This document shows positions 10,988 through 21,907 of a DNA stretch of 64,000 nucleotides, in pieces. The translations under genes and the position numbers were made by a program. The notes beneath the pieces are model-generated. The model searched no databases. It was not told the DNA's origin and was given only the letters and a program-made list of their open reading frames with translations. Source of the DNA: Halicephalobus mephisto (taxonomy: Eukaryota; Nematoda; Chromadorea; Rhabditida; Panagrolaimidae); the NCBI GenBank assembly GCA_009193035.1, contig SWDT01000002.1, positions 558,001 to 622,000 on the forward strand. The letters run 5' to 3'. The stretch's first letter is position 1. Every line of letters begins with the position of its first letter.

Positions 10988-12870
10988 TGAGTCCATTTTG
11001 TTGTTCATTTTTCCCCTCGGGAATTAAAATTATTTTTCAACTTTTTTAAAAATTTTATCGCGCAAAATGCACTAAAAAGACAACAATGGGTTTCATCGAG
11101 ATTTCCCGGAAGGCATTAACGAGATCTTTGTTCAAAAAAAATTCTAATTGCGTAACTTTGGTTTTTTTTGTTGAATAACATGAAATATTTTATTTTTAAA
11201 ATTTTCTTTGTTTTTGACTAGTCGAGTTCAGACCGAATTTTGTCGATTTCTTTTTTTGTTTCTGTGGCCGAGTGGTCGAAAATTCGATTTCAGAACTGGG
11301 AAATCAAGGTTCAGGCTTTTTCTTAGGCTCGGGAAATTCGTCGGTGTTTTCCGAGTTATACTAAAGCCGATATTATTCCTGCATGAAGCGATGAATATTC
11401 CTGCAGTTGGACGCTTCAGCCAAGCCTCCATCGAGGAGTTCTCCCGGAGGCGGTCAGATGTGTCGGACATTTTTGAATCTAGGAGTGTCCTCGGATAAAA
11501 TCCACGTTTTTAGTTTCCTAATTGTCGGAACTCCAATTTCTAGTTATTCGTGAAGTCGGATTATCATGCATAATTAGACTCCAAAGGCCCTTCCAGTCGA
11601 CTTCCGAAGAGCTTTTGTACTCTTGGAAAACTTAGTTTGCTATTTTCAGAAATTTGTCTTGAAATAATTTTTCTGGAAAGTCTGGTCCAAGTTGGGTCTT
11701 TGGACAATTCGGTTTAAATTTACTTTTTTAATAATTCAGATTATTTTAAAAAAAGGATAATTTAGGCTGAATTATTTTTTTTTAAATTCGGTCTAAATTT
11801 ATTTTTTTAAAATAATTTAGCTTAAATTGATTTTTTTGAAAAATTTGGCCTAAATTTACTTTTTTAATAATTCAGATTATTTTAAAAGAACAATAATTTA
11901 GGCTGAATGAATTTTTTTTAAATTTGGCCTAAATTTACTTTTTTAGATAATTTAGCTTAAATTGATTTTTTTGAAAAATTTGGCCTAAATTTACTTTTTT
12001 AATAACTCGGCTTGGATTATTTTTTAAAAAAGCATAAATTAATCTAAATTAATTTTTTTGAAAATTTTTAAAAATGAATTTTTTCGAAAACTTCGATCTA
12101 AAGTATTTTTTTAGGACAATTTGATTTAAAATATTTTTTTTAATTTTACCTAAAATACTTTTTTTTTAAATTTTGATTTAAAATATTTTTTTTTAATTTT
12201 ACCTAAAATATTTTTTTTTATTTTACCTAAAATACTTTTTTCGAAAAGTAGATTTTGATTAGTTCTTTTGGAAGGTTTGGCTTGGATTAGCTCTCTTCCA
12301 GAATTTTGGCTAGAATTTCCTCTTTTGGAAAGTCTGGCCCAGATTGACTCTTGGAAATTTGACCTGGATTAGCTTTTTTGAATATTATAGCCTGAATTAA
12401 TTCCTTCAAAAAATCTGATCTAGATTTTTAAAAAAATTTAATCTAAAATAATTTTTCTAAAAAGTTTAACTTAAATATTTTAAAAAAATTAAATTTAAAT
12501 TTATTTTTTAAATCTAAAATAATTTTAAACATATTTTTAATTTTTTTTTTGAATTAATATAAAAAATTCATTAAATTTATTTTAAAAAAATTTTTTGAAT
12601 TATTTTTAAAAATTTATTTTTTATTTTTTTAAATTATTTTTAAAAATTTATTTTTTTTAAATTTTTTAATTATTTTTAAAAATTTATTTTTTTTTAAATT
12701 TTTTAATTATTTTTAAAAATTTTAAATTTTATTGAAATTATTTTTTCGAAAATTTGGTTGTGAATGATGATTATGAAAAATTTCACCCGGATTAACTTTT
12801 TTGACAAATTTGACTGGTGGGTTTTTTTTGGAATTGTGGTCTTCAATTGGCGTTTTTCGAGAATTTGGAC
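10988..12870. other. Interval without a firm gene; unresolved exon-like patch and repeats
   Basis: 11340-11500 is more GC-rich and open on both strands (plus-strand peptide includes AVGRFSQASIEEFSRRRSD), but no pair of splice sites or family supports it. 11264-11316 resembles a tRNA internal promoter (see findings). 11690-12240 is an array of 'aatttggcctaaatttactt' units and 12420-12740 is low-complexity A/T. Confidence 0.5.
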
Positions 12871-12954
12871 TTGATTGGTCTTTATGGAAAAATTAGTCCA
12901 AATTAGGTCCTTTAGAGCACCTGACCCAAGTTTGTTTTTTCAAAGTTATCGGAT

Positions 12955-13135
12955 TTCGAACTTGGACAAGATAAAAGAAAGAAGATTAAGACGGTTTGGA
13001 CACGTAATGAGGAGAACAGAAGATACAAATTTCACCAAACTGGAGGAGATGAGGAAAGAAGTAAAAAGAAAGAAGACAAATTGGAGAGATGTGATAAGAA
13101 AAACCTTGAATTACGAGGATTTGAACTCAGTTTGA
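12955..13135 (+). mobile_element. Fragment of a LINE-type reverse transcriptase ORF, extreme C-terminus
   Basis: The frame ending in TGA at 13133-13135 reads KIKERRLRRFGHVMRRTED, then a basic stretch (KRKKTNWRDVIRKTL). This is the hallmark tail found after the RT domain of many non-LTR elements: R-R-L-R-x-x-G-H-V-x-R, then a G/K-R-x-K-x-x-W-x-D-x-I segment. Only about 60 residues are present and no RT catalytic motif (YADD type) or endonuclease precedes it, so this is a dead 3' fragment. It lies in the long interval upstream of the EGF gene. A GAT microsatellite starts 75 bases downstream and may derive from the element's 3' end. Confidence 0.75.
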
Positions 13136-13205
13136 CGTATGACAGAGAGATCTGGAGAACTAGATTCCGAACACTCGAATCTAATCTATTTGGGAAAAGG
13201 AGTTG

Positions 13206-13322
13206 TAGATGATAGTGATGATGATGACGACGATGATAATGATAGTGATTATGATGATGATAATAATAGTGATGATGATAGTGATGATTATGATTATGAT
13301 TATGATGATTATGATGATGATT
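13206..13322 (+). repeat. GAT/GAC trinucleotide microsatellite
   Basis: An imperfect (GAT)n run with GAC, AAT, AGT and TAT variants produces Asp-rich frames on plus and Ile-rich frames on minus. It follows the LINE tail. It is treated as a microsatellite, not a coding acidic domain, because the frame has no supported exon context. Confidence 0.85.
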
Positions 13323-13679
13323 GAATTTCGAACTTGGATTTCATTTTTGAATCGAATTTGGATCAATTTTGGATTAGTTGGAGTTTGAAAATCGAAAAAA
13401 TTTATTTCAAACCGAAGTGTTCAGTTAGAATTTGAATTTTCCGAACTTTGAACTCGAATCAGTTTGAAATTGAGCAGAATTGAAGTCGATTTTTATTCGA
13501 ATTTGAATTTTTCGATTTTTGAACCAATTGGATTTGAATCAGGACCTTCAGAATTCCGAACTCTTAGGTTTGAATTCGAATTAGTTCAAAATTAATTAGA
13601 ATTTGGTTCCCAAAATCGATTCGAAATGCAATTCCAAAATTCCAAAGTTCGAAATTTGACAGCTTTGGTTTTTTTCGAA

Positions 13680-15175
13680 AATTTAAACTAATTTATTTTT
13701 TTAGAAAATTTGGTCTAGATTCATTTTTAAAAATTTAACATTTAATAATTCTTTAAAAATCTGATTTAAATTTTTAAAAATTATTTGATTTTGACCTTTT
13801 AGAGGATGTTAGTTGAGATAAATTTTTCCGAGTTTAAGATTTGTTTTTTTTTCAAAAATTTGGACTAGATTGATTTTTTAAAATTTAATAATAATTTTTT
13901 AAAAATCTGATTTTAATTGATTTTGACCTTTTAGAGGATGTTACTTTAGATAAATTTTTCCGAGTTTAAGATTTGTTTTTTTTTTCAAAAATTTGGACTT
14001 GATTGATTTTAGAAAATTAAACATTTAAAAATTTTTTTAAAACTAAGTTTAAATCGATTTTGATTTTTTTTAGAAGATGTTAGTTGAGATAAATTTTTCC
14101 GAGTTTAAGATTTGTTTTTTTTTCAAAAATTTGGACTTGATTGATTTTAGAAAATTTAATAATAATTTTTAAAAATCTGATTTTAATTGATTTTGATTTT
14201 TTTAGAGGATGTTACTTCTGATAAATTTTTCCAAGTTTAAGATTTGCTTTTTTTTTCAAAAATTTGGACTTGATTGATTTTAGAAAATTAACATTTAAAA
14301 ATTTTTTAAAACTAAGTTTAAATCGATTTTGATTTTTTTAGAAGATGTTAGTTGAGATAAATTTTTCCGAGTTTAAGATTTGTTTTTTTTTCAAAAATTT
14401 GGACTTGATTGATTTTAGAAAATTAAACATTTAAAAATTTTTTTAAAACTAATTTAAATCGATTTTGATTTTTTTAGAAATGTTAGTTGATAAATTTTCC
14501 GAGTTTAAGATTTTGTTTTTTTTTCAAAAATTTGGACTTGATTGATTTTAGAAAATTTAATAATAATTTTTTAAAAATCTGATTTTAATTGATTTTGATT
14601 TTTTTAGAGGATGTTACTTCTGATAAATTTTTCCAAGTTTAAGATTTGCTTTTTTTTTCAAAAATTTGGACTTGATTGATTTTAGAAAATTAAACATTTA
14701 AAAATTTTTTTAAAACTAAGTTTAAATCGATTTTGATTTTTTTAGAAGATGTTAGTTGAGATAAATTTTTCCGAGTTTAAGATTTGTTTTTTTTTCAAAA
14801 ATTTGGACTTGATTGATTTTTTAAAATTTAATAATTTTTTAAAAATCTGATTTGAATCGATTTTGATTTTTTTAGAAAATGTTACTTCTGATAAATTTTT
14901 CCGAACTTGGGATTTGTTTTTTTCAAAAATTTAGACTTGATTGATTTTTTAAAATTTAATAATAATTTTTTAAAAATCTGATTTTAATTGATTTTGACCT
15001 TTTTAGAGGATGTTACTTCTGATAAATTTTTCCAAACTTGGGATTTGTTTTTTTCAAAAATTTAGACTTGATTGATTTTTTAAAATTTAATAATAATTTT
15101 TTAAAAATCTGATTTTAATTGATTTTGACCTTTTTAGAGGATGTTACTTCTGATAAATTTTTCTGAACTTGGGAT
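13680..15175. repeat. Tandem array, about 130-140-bp unit, roughly ten copies
   Basis: Each unit contains 'aaaaatttggacttgattga', then 'attttttaaaaatctgattt', then 'tagaggatgttacttctgat' and 'aaatttttccgagtttaaga'. Two subtypes alternate (gatgttacttctgat versus gatgttagttgagat), suggesting that duplication of a dimer took part. This is the longest single array in the window. Confidence 0.9.
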
Positions 15176-15179
15176 TTAA

Positions 15180-17862
15180 GTTGTTTCTTTTGGAAAATTT
15201 GGCCTGGATTGGGACTGAAAAGCCATAAACTATTAGAAAAAGTATTTTTTGAAAGAGACTCAAAAGTTGATGCTGCGGTCTTGTTATGACAACTGACAGG
15301 GAGAAAGGCGACGAAGGACTTAGTCCAGAGCAATTTCGGTCATTGAGGAGCAGTCCCGATTTCGGCATTTGGCAGCTTCCAAGTCTCCCATTTCTCTGGT
15401 TTCAAATCTGGCTTTTTTGGATCCATTTTTTAAAATTTGGTTTTTCTCCGGGGTCCAATCTGGAATCCATAAATGTTTCCGACAATATTTTCGAAAATAT
15501 TTTTTTTTACAAAATAGACCAATTGTGATGGGTGTCGAAAAATTCATTTGGCATTGATGGCATTTGACCAAAGTTTTTTTGAATTATTTATTTTTAAAAA
15601 ATTATTTATTTTTAAAAATTATTTATTTTTTAAAACTATTTATTTTTAAAAATTATTTTTTAAAACTATTCATTTTTTTTAAATTATTTTTTTTTTAAAT
15701 TATTTTTTAAAACTATTTATTTTCTTTTAAATTATTTATTTTTTTTAAATTATTTATTTTTTAAAACTATTTATTTTTAAAAATTATTTTTAAAAACTAT
15801 TTATTTTTTTTTAAATTATTTATTTTTTGAATTATTTATTTTTTAAAACTATTTATTTTTAAAAATTATTTATTTTTTGAATTATTTATTTTTTTTGTTT
15901 TATACTGTAATTTTGTGGAATTTTCTAGAATCTTACAAAATATATTAAAAAATCAGAAAATCAAAACATATTAAATTTGTATATATAAAAAATCATAAAA
16001 AATATTAAATTTTCGAAATTTTTTAAATATTGAATTTTATAAAAAATTCTGGCACTTTTCAGAATTTTCTAAAATCATGAAATTTCTGAATTATTTTGAA
16101 ATTTTATCGAAAAATAGAATTTCGCAGAATTTTTTCAATAAATTTTAGAATTTCAGAAATTTCCAGAATTCAGTGGAAAATTCTGAATTTTTTTTGTATT
16201 TTCTGAAAACTTCTAGAATCTCTGTAATTTCCAGAATCCGATAGAAAATTTTGAAAATTTTCCAGAATCTTTTAATTTCTAGAATCTCATAGAAATTTCC
16301 ATAATTTAATAAGAAATTCTAAATTTTTGAAGAACCTCTTATAAATTTCCGAAAACTTCTAGAATCTTCCATAAACTTCTAAAATATCCCAGAATATCTT
16401 AATAATTTCTAAAATTTCATAAAAATTTTCATAAATTTTATAAACTTCTGGAAATTTTAATTTTGTTAAATAATTTCTAAAATTTTATAAATTTCTAAAA
16501 ATTTTAATTTTTTTAAATAACTTCTAAAAATTTTCAAACATTTTTATAAATCTTTAAAAATTTTAATTTTTTAAATAATTTCTGAAATTTTATAAATTTC
16601 TAAAAATTTATTTTTTTAAATAATTTCTAAAATTTTTCATAAATTTTATAAATTTCTAAAAATTTTAATTTGTTAAATAATTTCAAAAATTTTATAAATT
16701 TCTAAAAATTTTAATTTTTTAAATAACTTCTAAAATTTTTCAAACATTTTTATAAATCTTTAAAAATTTATTTTTTTAAATAATTTCTAAAATTTTTCAG
16801 AATTAAATCAAATTTGCAAAATCAACATCTAAAACCTCTAATTTTCAACTTTCGTCTCGAGAAAATTCTTAAACAACATTCATTTCTAATTTTACTAATA
16901 ATATTTTTATTTCCATTAAATTTAAAAAACCTTATTAATCTAACAAGTCCTAAATAAATTTTGCCTTTGACATTTTCCGCAACACCTGTTCTCATCAAAT
17001 CCGTCTTTTTTGAAAAATGTTTTATTAAATGTGTAACTTTACAAATAACCAATTTTACTTTTTAGATTTTTTTATTTTTAGAATTAAAAAATTTTAACAA
17101 ATTTTTATTTAAAATTTAAAAAAAAAATTTTTAAACTTCTTTTAATTTTAAATTTTTTTAAAACTTTTTTATTTTTTTAAATTTTTTTAACTTTAATTTT
17201 TAATTTTCTTAAAATTCTTCGAAATTTTAAAAATTTTTTAATTTTTTTAAAGTTCTTTGAAATTTTAAAAATTTTTAATTTTTTTAAAGTTCTTTGGAAT
17301 TTTTAAAGTTTTTTTATTTTTTTAAAATTCTTTGAAATTTTTTAATTTTTAATTTTTTTAAAGTTCTTTGGAATTTTTAAAGTTTTTTTATTTTTTTAAA
17401 ATTCTTTAAAATTTTTTTATTTTTTATTTTTTAAAATTCTTTGGAATTTTTAAATTTTTAATTTTTTTAAAATTCTTTGAAATTTTTGAAACTTTTTTAT
17501 TTTTTTTTAAATTCTTTGAAATTTTAGAAATTTTTAATTTTTTTAAAGTTCTTTGGAATTTTTAAACTTTTTTATTTTTTTAAAATTCTTTGAAATTTTT
17601 GAAACTTTTTTATTTTTTTTTAAATTCTTTGAAATTTTAGAAATTTTTAATTTTTTTAAAGTTCTTTGGAATTTTTAAACTTTTTTATTTTTTTAAAATT
17701 CTTTGGAATTTTTAAAACTTCATTTTTTATTTTTCCGGAAAAAGGTGAAGCCAGTTTTCCGCGATGTTAATGGGATTTTGTCGGTCGTTTTCCCCTAAGG
17801 TATTCAAAAAACCAATTTAGGTCCATATAAGGAATACTGTGCCTTTTTTGTTCGTCTTTCAG
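15180..17862. other. Gene-free AT-rich interval
   Basis: 15280-15570 is a moderately complex patch open on both strands (plus frame contains GDEGLSPEQFRSLRSSPDFG), without convincing splice sites. 15570-15900, 16050-16800 and 17050-17720 are short-period A/T-rich tandem repeats (such as 'ttaaagttctttggaatttt', unit about 55 bp). Nothing else supported. Confidence 0.6.
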
Positions 17863-20800
17863 ATGCCGCCCCTTGATGAATTCTCAGTGAAGAGCCTTTC
17901 GGACATCATAAACGTCGGAGTGAGCTCGAAACTCGTCTATGGTGATTATTTTTCGATCATTGCCATTTTTTCGTTTATCATCAATTACAGAAGGATCTGT
18001 TTGTGATTCTTATCCATGCTGGAACGATGGTGTATGTGTTGAGTCTAATTCGACCGCCAGAGGCTATTTTTGCATGTGCTCCGTTTTTTTCGCCGGAAGT
18101 CATTGTCAATCAAAAGTACGTTTAAAAAATTACTTTTTCCATAAAATTTAAAAAAAATTACTTCATAAAATTTTAAAAAATTACTTTTTTTGTAAAATTT
18201 AAAAAAAATTACTTATCTTCATAAAATTTTTAAAAAAATAACTTTTTTCATAAAATTTTAAAAAATTATTTTTTTTGTAAAATTAAAAAAAAATTACTTT
18301 TTTTAATGGAATTTTAGGTAACAGATAACTGTTCGTCGTTGATTTGTGAAGTCGGCTCTGTATGTATCCAGGAACTTTCGACTTGTCTTCCATTGGCCAA
18401 CTTGAGTAAGTTTTTAATTTTTATGGGTCTTGAATGGAAATCTGGAGAAGCTTTTGGAGTTTCACAATAACTTTTGAAAGTTTTTAGAAGCTTCTAGAAT
18501 TTTGTGAGAATTTTCAAACATCTTTTAAAAGCTTTTGGAGTTTTCGAAAGTCTCTGAATAACTTCTGGAAGTTTTTAGAAGCTTCTAGAATTTCATAGAA
18601 ATTTTCAAACATCTTTTAGAAGCTTCTGGAATTTTCGAAAATCCCTGAATAACTTTTGGAAGTTTTTAGAATCTCTTAGAAGCTTCCAGAAATCTCTTAA
18701 AATCTTCTAGAATTTCATAAAAATTTTCAAACATCTTTTAAAAGCTTCTGGAAGTTTTCGAAAGTCTCTGAATAACTTTTGGAAATTTTTAGAAGCTTCT
18801 AGAATTTCATAGAAATTTTCAAACATCTTCCAGAAGCTTTTGGAAGTTTTTAGAATCTCTGAATAACTTTTGGGAGTTTTTAGAAGCTTCTAGAATTTCA
18901 TAGAAATTTTCAAACATCTTTTAGAAGCTTCTGGAATTTTCGAAAATCCCTGAATAACTTTTGGAAGTTTTTAAAATCTCTTAGAAGCTTCCAGAAATCT
19001 CTTAAAATCTTCTAGAATTTCATAAAAATTTTCAAACATCCTCCAGAAACTTCTGGAATTTTTGAAAATCTCTGAATAACTTCCGGAATTCAGTAGTAAA
19101 TTCTGAAACTTCTTCGAATTTTCTAAAATCTAGAATTTTTTTAGAATTTTGTAAAAATTCAAGATTTTTTAGAAGTTTCTGGAATCTGAAAAAATCGAAT
19201 GGAAACTAGGACTTTTTAAAATTTTGTGAAAAATTAAAAAATATCATGCAATCATCTGTAATTTAGTCAGAACTTCCGGAATTTTTGAAAATTTCATGAA
19301 AAATTCCGAAATTATCGAAGATTATGTTCAAATTTTTAAAATTTTGGAAAACACTGAGATATTTTAAAATCTGGAAATTTTCGAAATTTTATATAATCTT
19401 ACAGAAATTTTTAAAATCCTTTAGAAATTTTTTTGGAGATTTTTAAAATTTTCTAAAATCTTGTAAAAATTTCTTGAATTTATTAGAATTTTTTAAAAAA
19501 TAATATAATTGAAATTTTATCTTTTTCTACAGTAATATAATAGAAATTTTATTTTTTTAAATATAATTGAAATTTTATCTTTTCAAAAATAATTGAAATT
19601 TTATTTTTAAAAATGATTGGAATTTATTTTTTTTAAATAATTGAAATTTTATTTTTTTAAATATAATTGAAATTTTATTTTTTAAATATAATTTTATTTT
19701 TATTTTTAAAAATAATTGAAATTTTAATTTTTTAAATATAATTGAATTTTAATTTTTTTTAAATAATTAAAATTTTATTTTTTTTTAAATAATTGAAATT
19801 TTAATTTTCAGCTGCTTTGAATGGATGCCAGACAAATCCGTGTCTGAACGGGGGCCACTGTGTCGTGATCCGGGACCACTTCCAGAGATGTCTCTGTCCT
19901 TCCTTCTATCACGGCGTCTTATGTGAAAGTAAATTTTATTTATTTTATAAAAATTCAGTCAAAAATAAAACCAAAGTTGATCGTTAAAGTTCAAATTTAA
20001 TGGTCAAAGTTAAAAATTGAAGTTCTTGTTTTAAAACAACATTTAAAAAAAATTTTTTTTTAAATTGTTTTATCTAAATTGATAGTCAGAAATTACATGA
20101 ATTTTTCGAATCAAAACATGACCCGCAAGTCAGGTCTTGGCGCGAAAAATCCAAATTTTGATCGTGAATTTTGATTTTAAATTTTAATGACCAACTTTGA
20201 AGTCGAATTTTGACTGTTAACTTTGATTTTAAATTTCAATAATCAAATTTGACGATCGACTTTAATGTCGAACTTCGATAACTAACTTTGAAGTCGAATT
20301 TTGACTGTTAACTTTGATTTTAAATTTCAATAATCAACTTTAACGATCGACTTCGATTTCAAATTTCGATGTCGGACTTTGATGACCAACTTTAAGGTCG
20401 AATTTGACTGTAAACTTTGATTTTAAATTTCAATAATCAACTTTGATGATTAACTTTGACCTCAAATTTCGATAATCAACTTTGATATCGAACTTTGATG
20501 ATCAACTTTAATAAAACAAAGCTTTTATTCGCTTAGCCTAAAGTTAATCCAATTCAATTACAGTACCCAGTAATGCAGATTTCATCGGCCGATACGGTAC
20601 CCATTCGAGTTGGTCGTTGTTGCAGAGTTTATTTTTGATAACTTTGATGGTGCTTTTTTTGGCCGGATGTGTTGCGTTCTGTTACGGTGGAAATCTGAGT
20701 TGTTATCTTCTGATTCCGGATTCTAGACAAAGGTACTCAAAATGGAGGGATGTTTCCAACAACGATGAATATTCCTGGGATCCTGAGGAATCTGACGAAG

Positions 20801-20997
20801 ACGACCTTCAAATAGGATTCTTCGGTCGAGGAAGTTCTCATTCTTCTGCAAGTCCAGAAAATTCAAAAACAGAATCCATAGAAATGAAATCGAAACCTAT
20901 GAAAATTTCGACGACTTCAGAAACCTTCATTTCTTACGACCGTACCATCCTGGGCTCCCCCGACACCCAGAAGGCCCTCCTCCCTTCCATCAGCTGA
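17863..20997 (+). CDS. EGF-domain single-pass membrane protein
   Basis: Exons 17863-17941, 17991-18115, 18318-18405, 19812-19928 and 20564-20997, all phases consistent, encode 280 residues from the ATG at 17863. That ATG directly follows a tttcag, so it is either trans-spliced or continues from an upstream signal exon (candidate at 10835). Order: short N-terminus; EGF-like domain 1 with six Cys (SVCDSYPCWNDGVC to FAGSHC); a Cys-bearing degenerate EGF-like segment (NCSSLICEVGSVC); EGF-like domain 2 (GCQTNPCLNGGHC to FYHGVLC); one membrane helix (SLFLITLMVLFLAGCVAFC); and a cytoplasmic tail of about 105 residues with an acidic DPEESDEDD patch and many Ser/Thr. The design fits a cell-surface ligand, receptor or adhesion protein. 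I do not recognise the ortholog. Introns 3 and 4 hold tandem repeats. Confidence 0.85.
18420..19100. repeat. Intronic tandem repeat (EGF gene intron 3)
   Basis: About six copies of a unit of about 115 bp built from 'taacttttggaagtttttag' , 'aagcttctagaatttcatag' and 'aaattttcaaacatctttta'. The later part of the intron is AT-rich with 'ataattgaaattttattttt' repeats. Confidence 0.8.
20100..20520. repeat. Short tandem repeat of AACTTTGATNNCGAA phrases (EGF gene intron 4)
   Basis: Many imperfect copies of 'caactttgatgtcgaacttt' and 'gattttaaatttcaataatc', period about 30-60 bp, just before the last exon. Confidence 0.75.
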
Positions 20998-21907
20998 AAC
21001 GAGCTTCGGCCACTACGAGTCCACCAGAGTAATAATACTGTTGCAAAAGTTAGAAATGTTAAAAAATTTTCCCAATGTGAAATTATAAAATTTAACAAAA
21101 ACATTTGATGGTTATTTCGTAATCAAGTGTGGAAACAGAAAACTAAACCAGAGAGCTCCTGGAGCGATGGCCTGAACATCAGGGACCGTAGAATACTGTA
21201 GGGTGAGTGGCACTCTCGGTTGCAACGTGAAGACAATTGTTACATGTGTCTAATTTTACTGGTGAAAGTCATTAGTATACTTTTGTTTTCTATTCTAACA
21301 TCCATGACATGTCAAAAAATGGTCTCAACACGAAATTTATAAAACTCCAAAAATGAAAGAAATTTACATAATGGTTATTTAGAAATTTTATCATTATGAA
21401 AATTAAATTTTTTACAAAATGGTCTCAACGCGAAATTTATAAAACTCGCTAGAAACTACAGTAATCCATGTAACAGCTGTTTCGTAATCAACGAAATATT
21501 ATAAAATTAATTTTTTTACAAAATGGTCTCAACGCGAAATTTATAAAACTCTAAAAATTAAACTTACATAATGGTTATTTCGTAATTTTATCATTATAAA
21601 AATTAAATTTTTTTACAAAATGGTCTCAACGCGAAATTTTGAGAATATTTTCAGAATCGAAGCAGCTTGCGTGACAATTTTGATTTTATGCGAAAATTTT
21701 AATTTTATAAAATTTCGTAATCAAATTTTTAAAATATCTCGTCCCGACGGATTTATAAAATTCCACATGAGATCCATGTGAATTCCGAAGTCATCCATTT
21801 TCGAAGATTACCGTACTTCTGGATATTAAAAAATCAACAATTACAGTATTCTTTAAAAATTTGTTATTTTTGTAATCGAGATAGTACAAAATTATTCATT
21901 TTAATTT
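20998..21907. other. 3' flank between convergent genes, with repeats
   Basis: Lies between the stop of the EGF gene and the stop of the minus-strand WD-repeat gene. 21300-21640 carries three or four copies of 'caaaatggtctcaacgcgaa' followed by 'atttataaaact'. No exon is seen; both 3' UTRs should be here. Confidence 0.6.

Noticed and set aside
13139..13366. Asp-rich plus frame and Ile-rich minus frame
   Set aside because: Both are readings of a GAT trinucleotide microsatellite.
2380..15175. CRISPR-like regularly spaced repeats
   Set aside because: The arrays are simple tandem duplications without unique spacers, in a eukaryotic genome.
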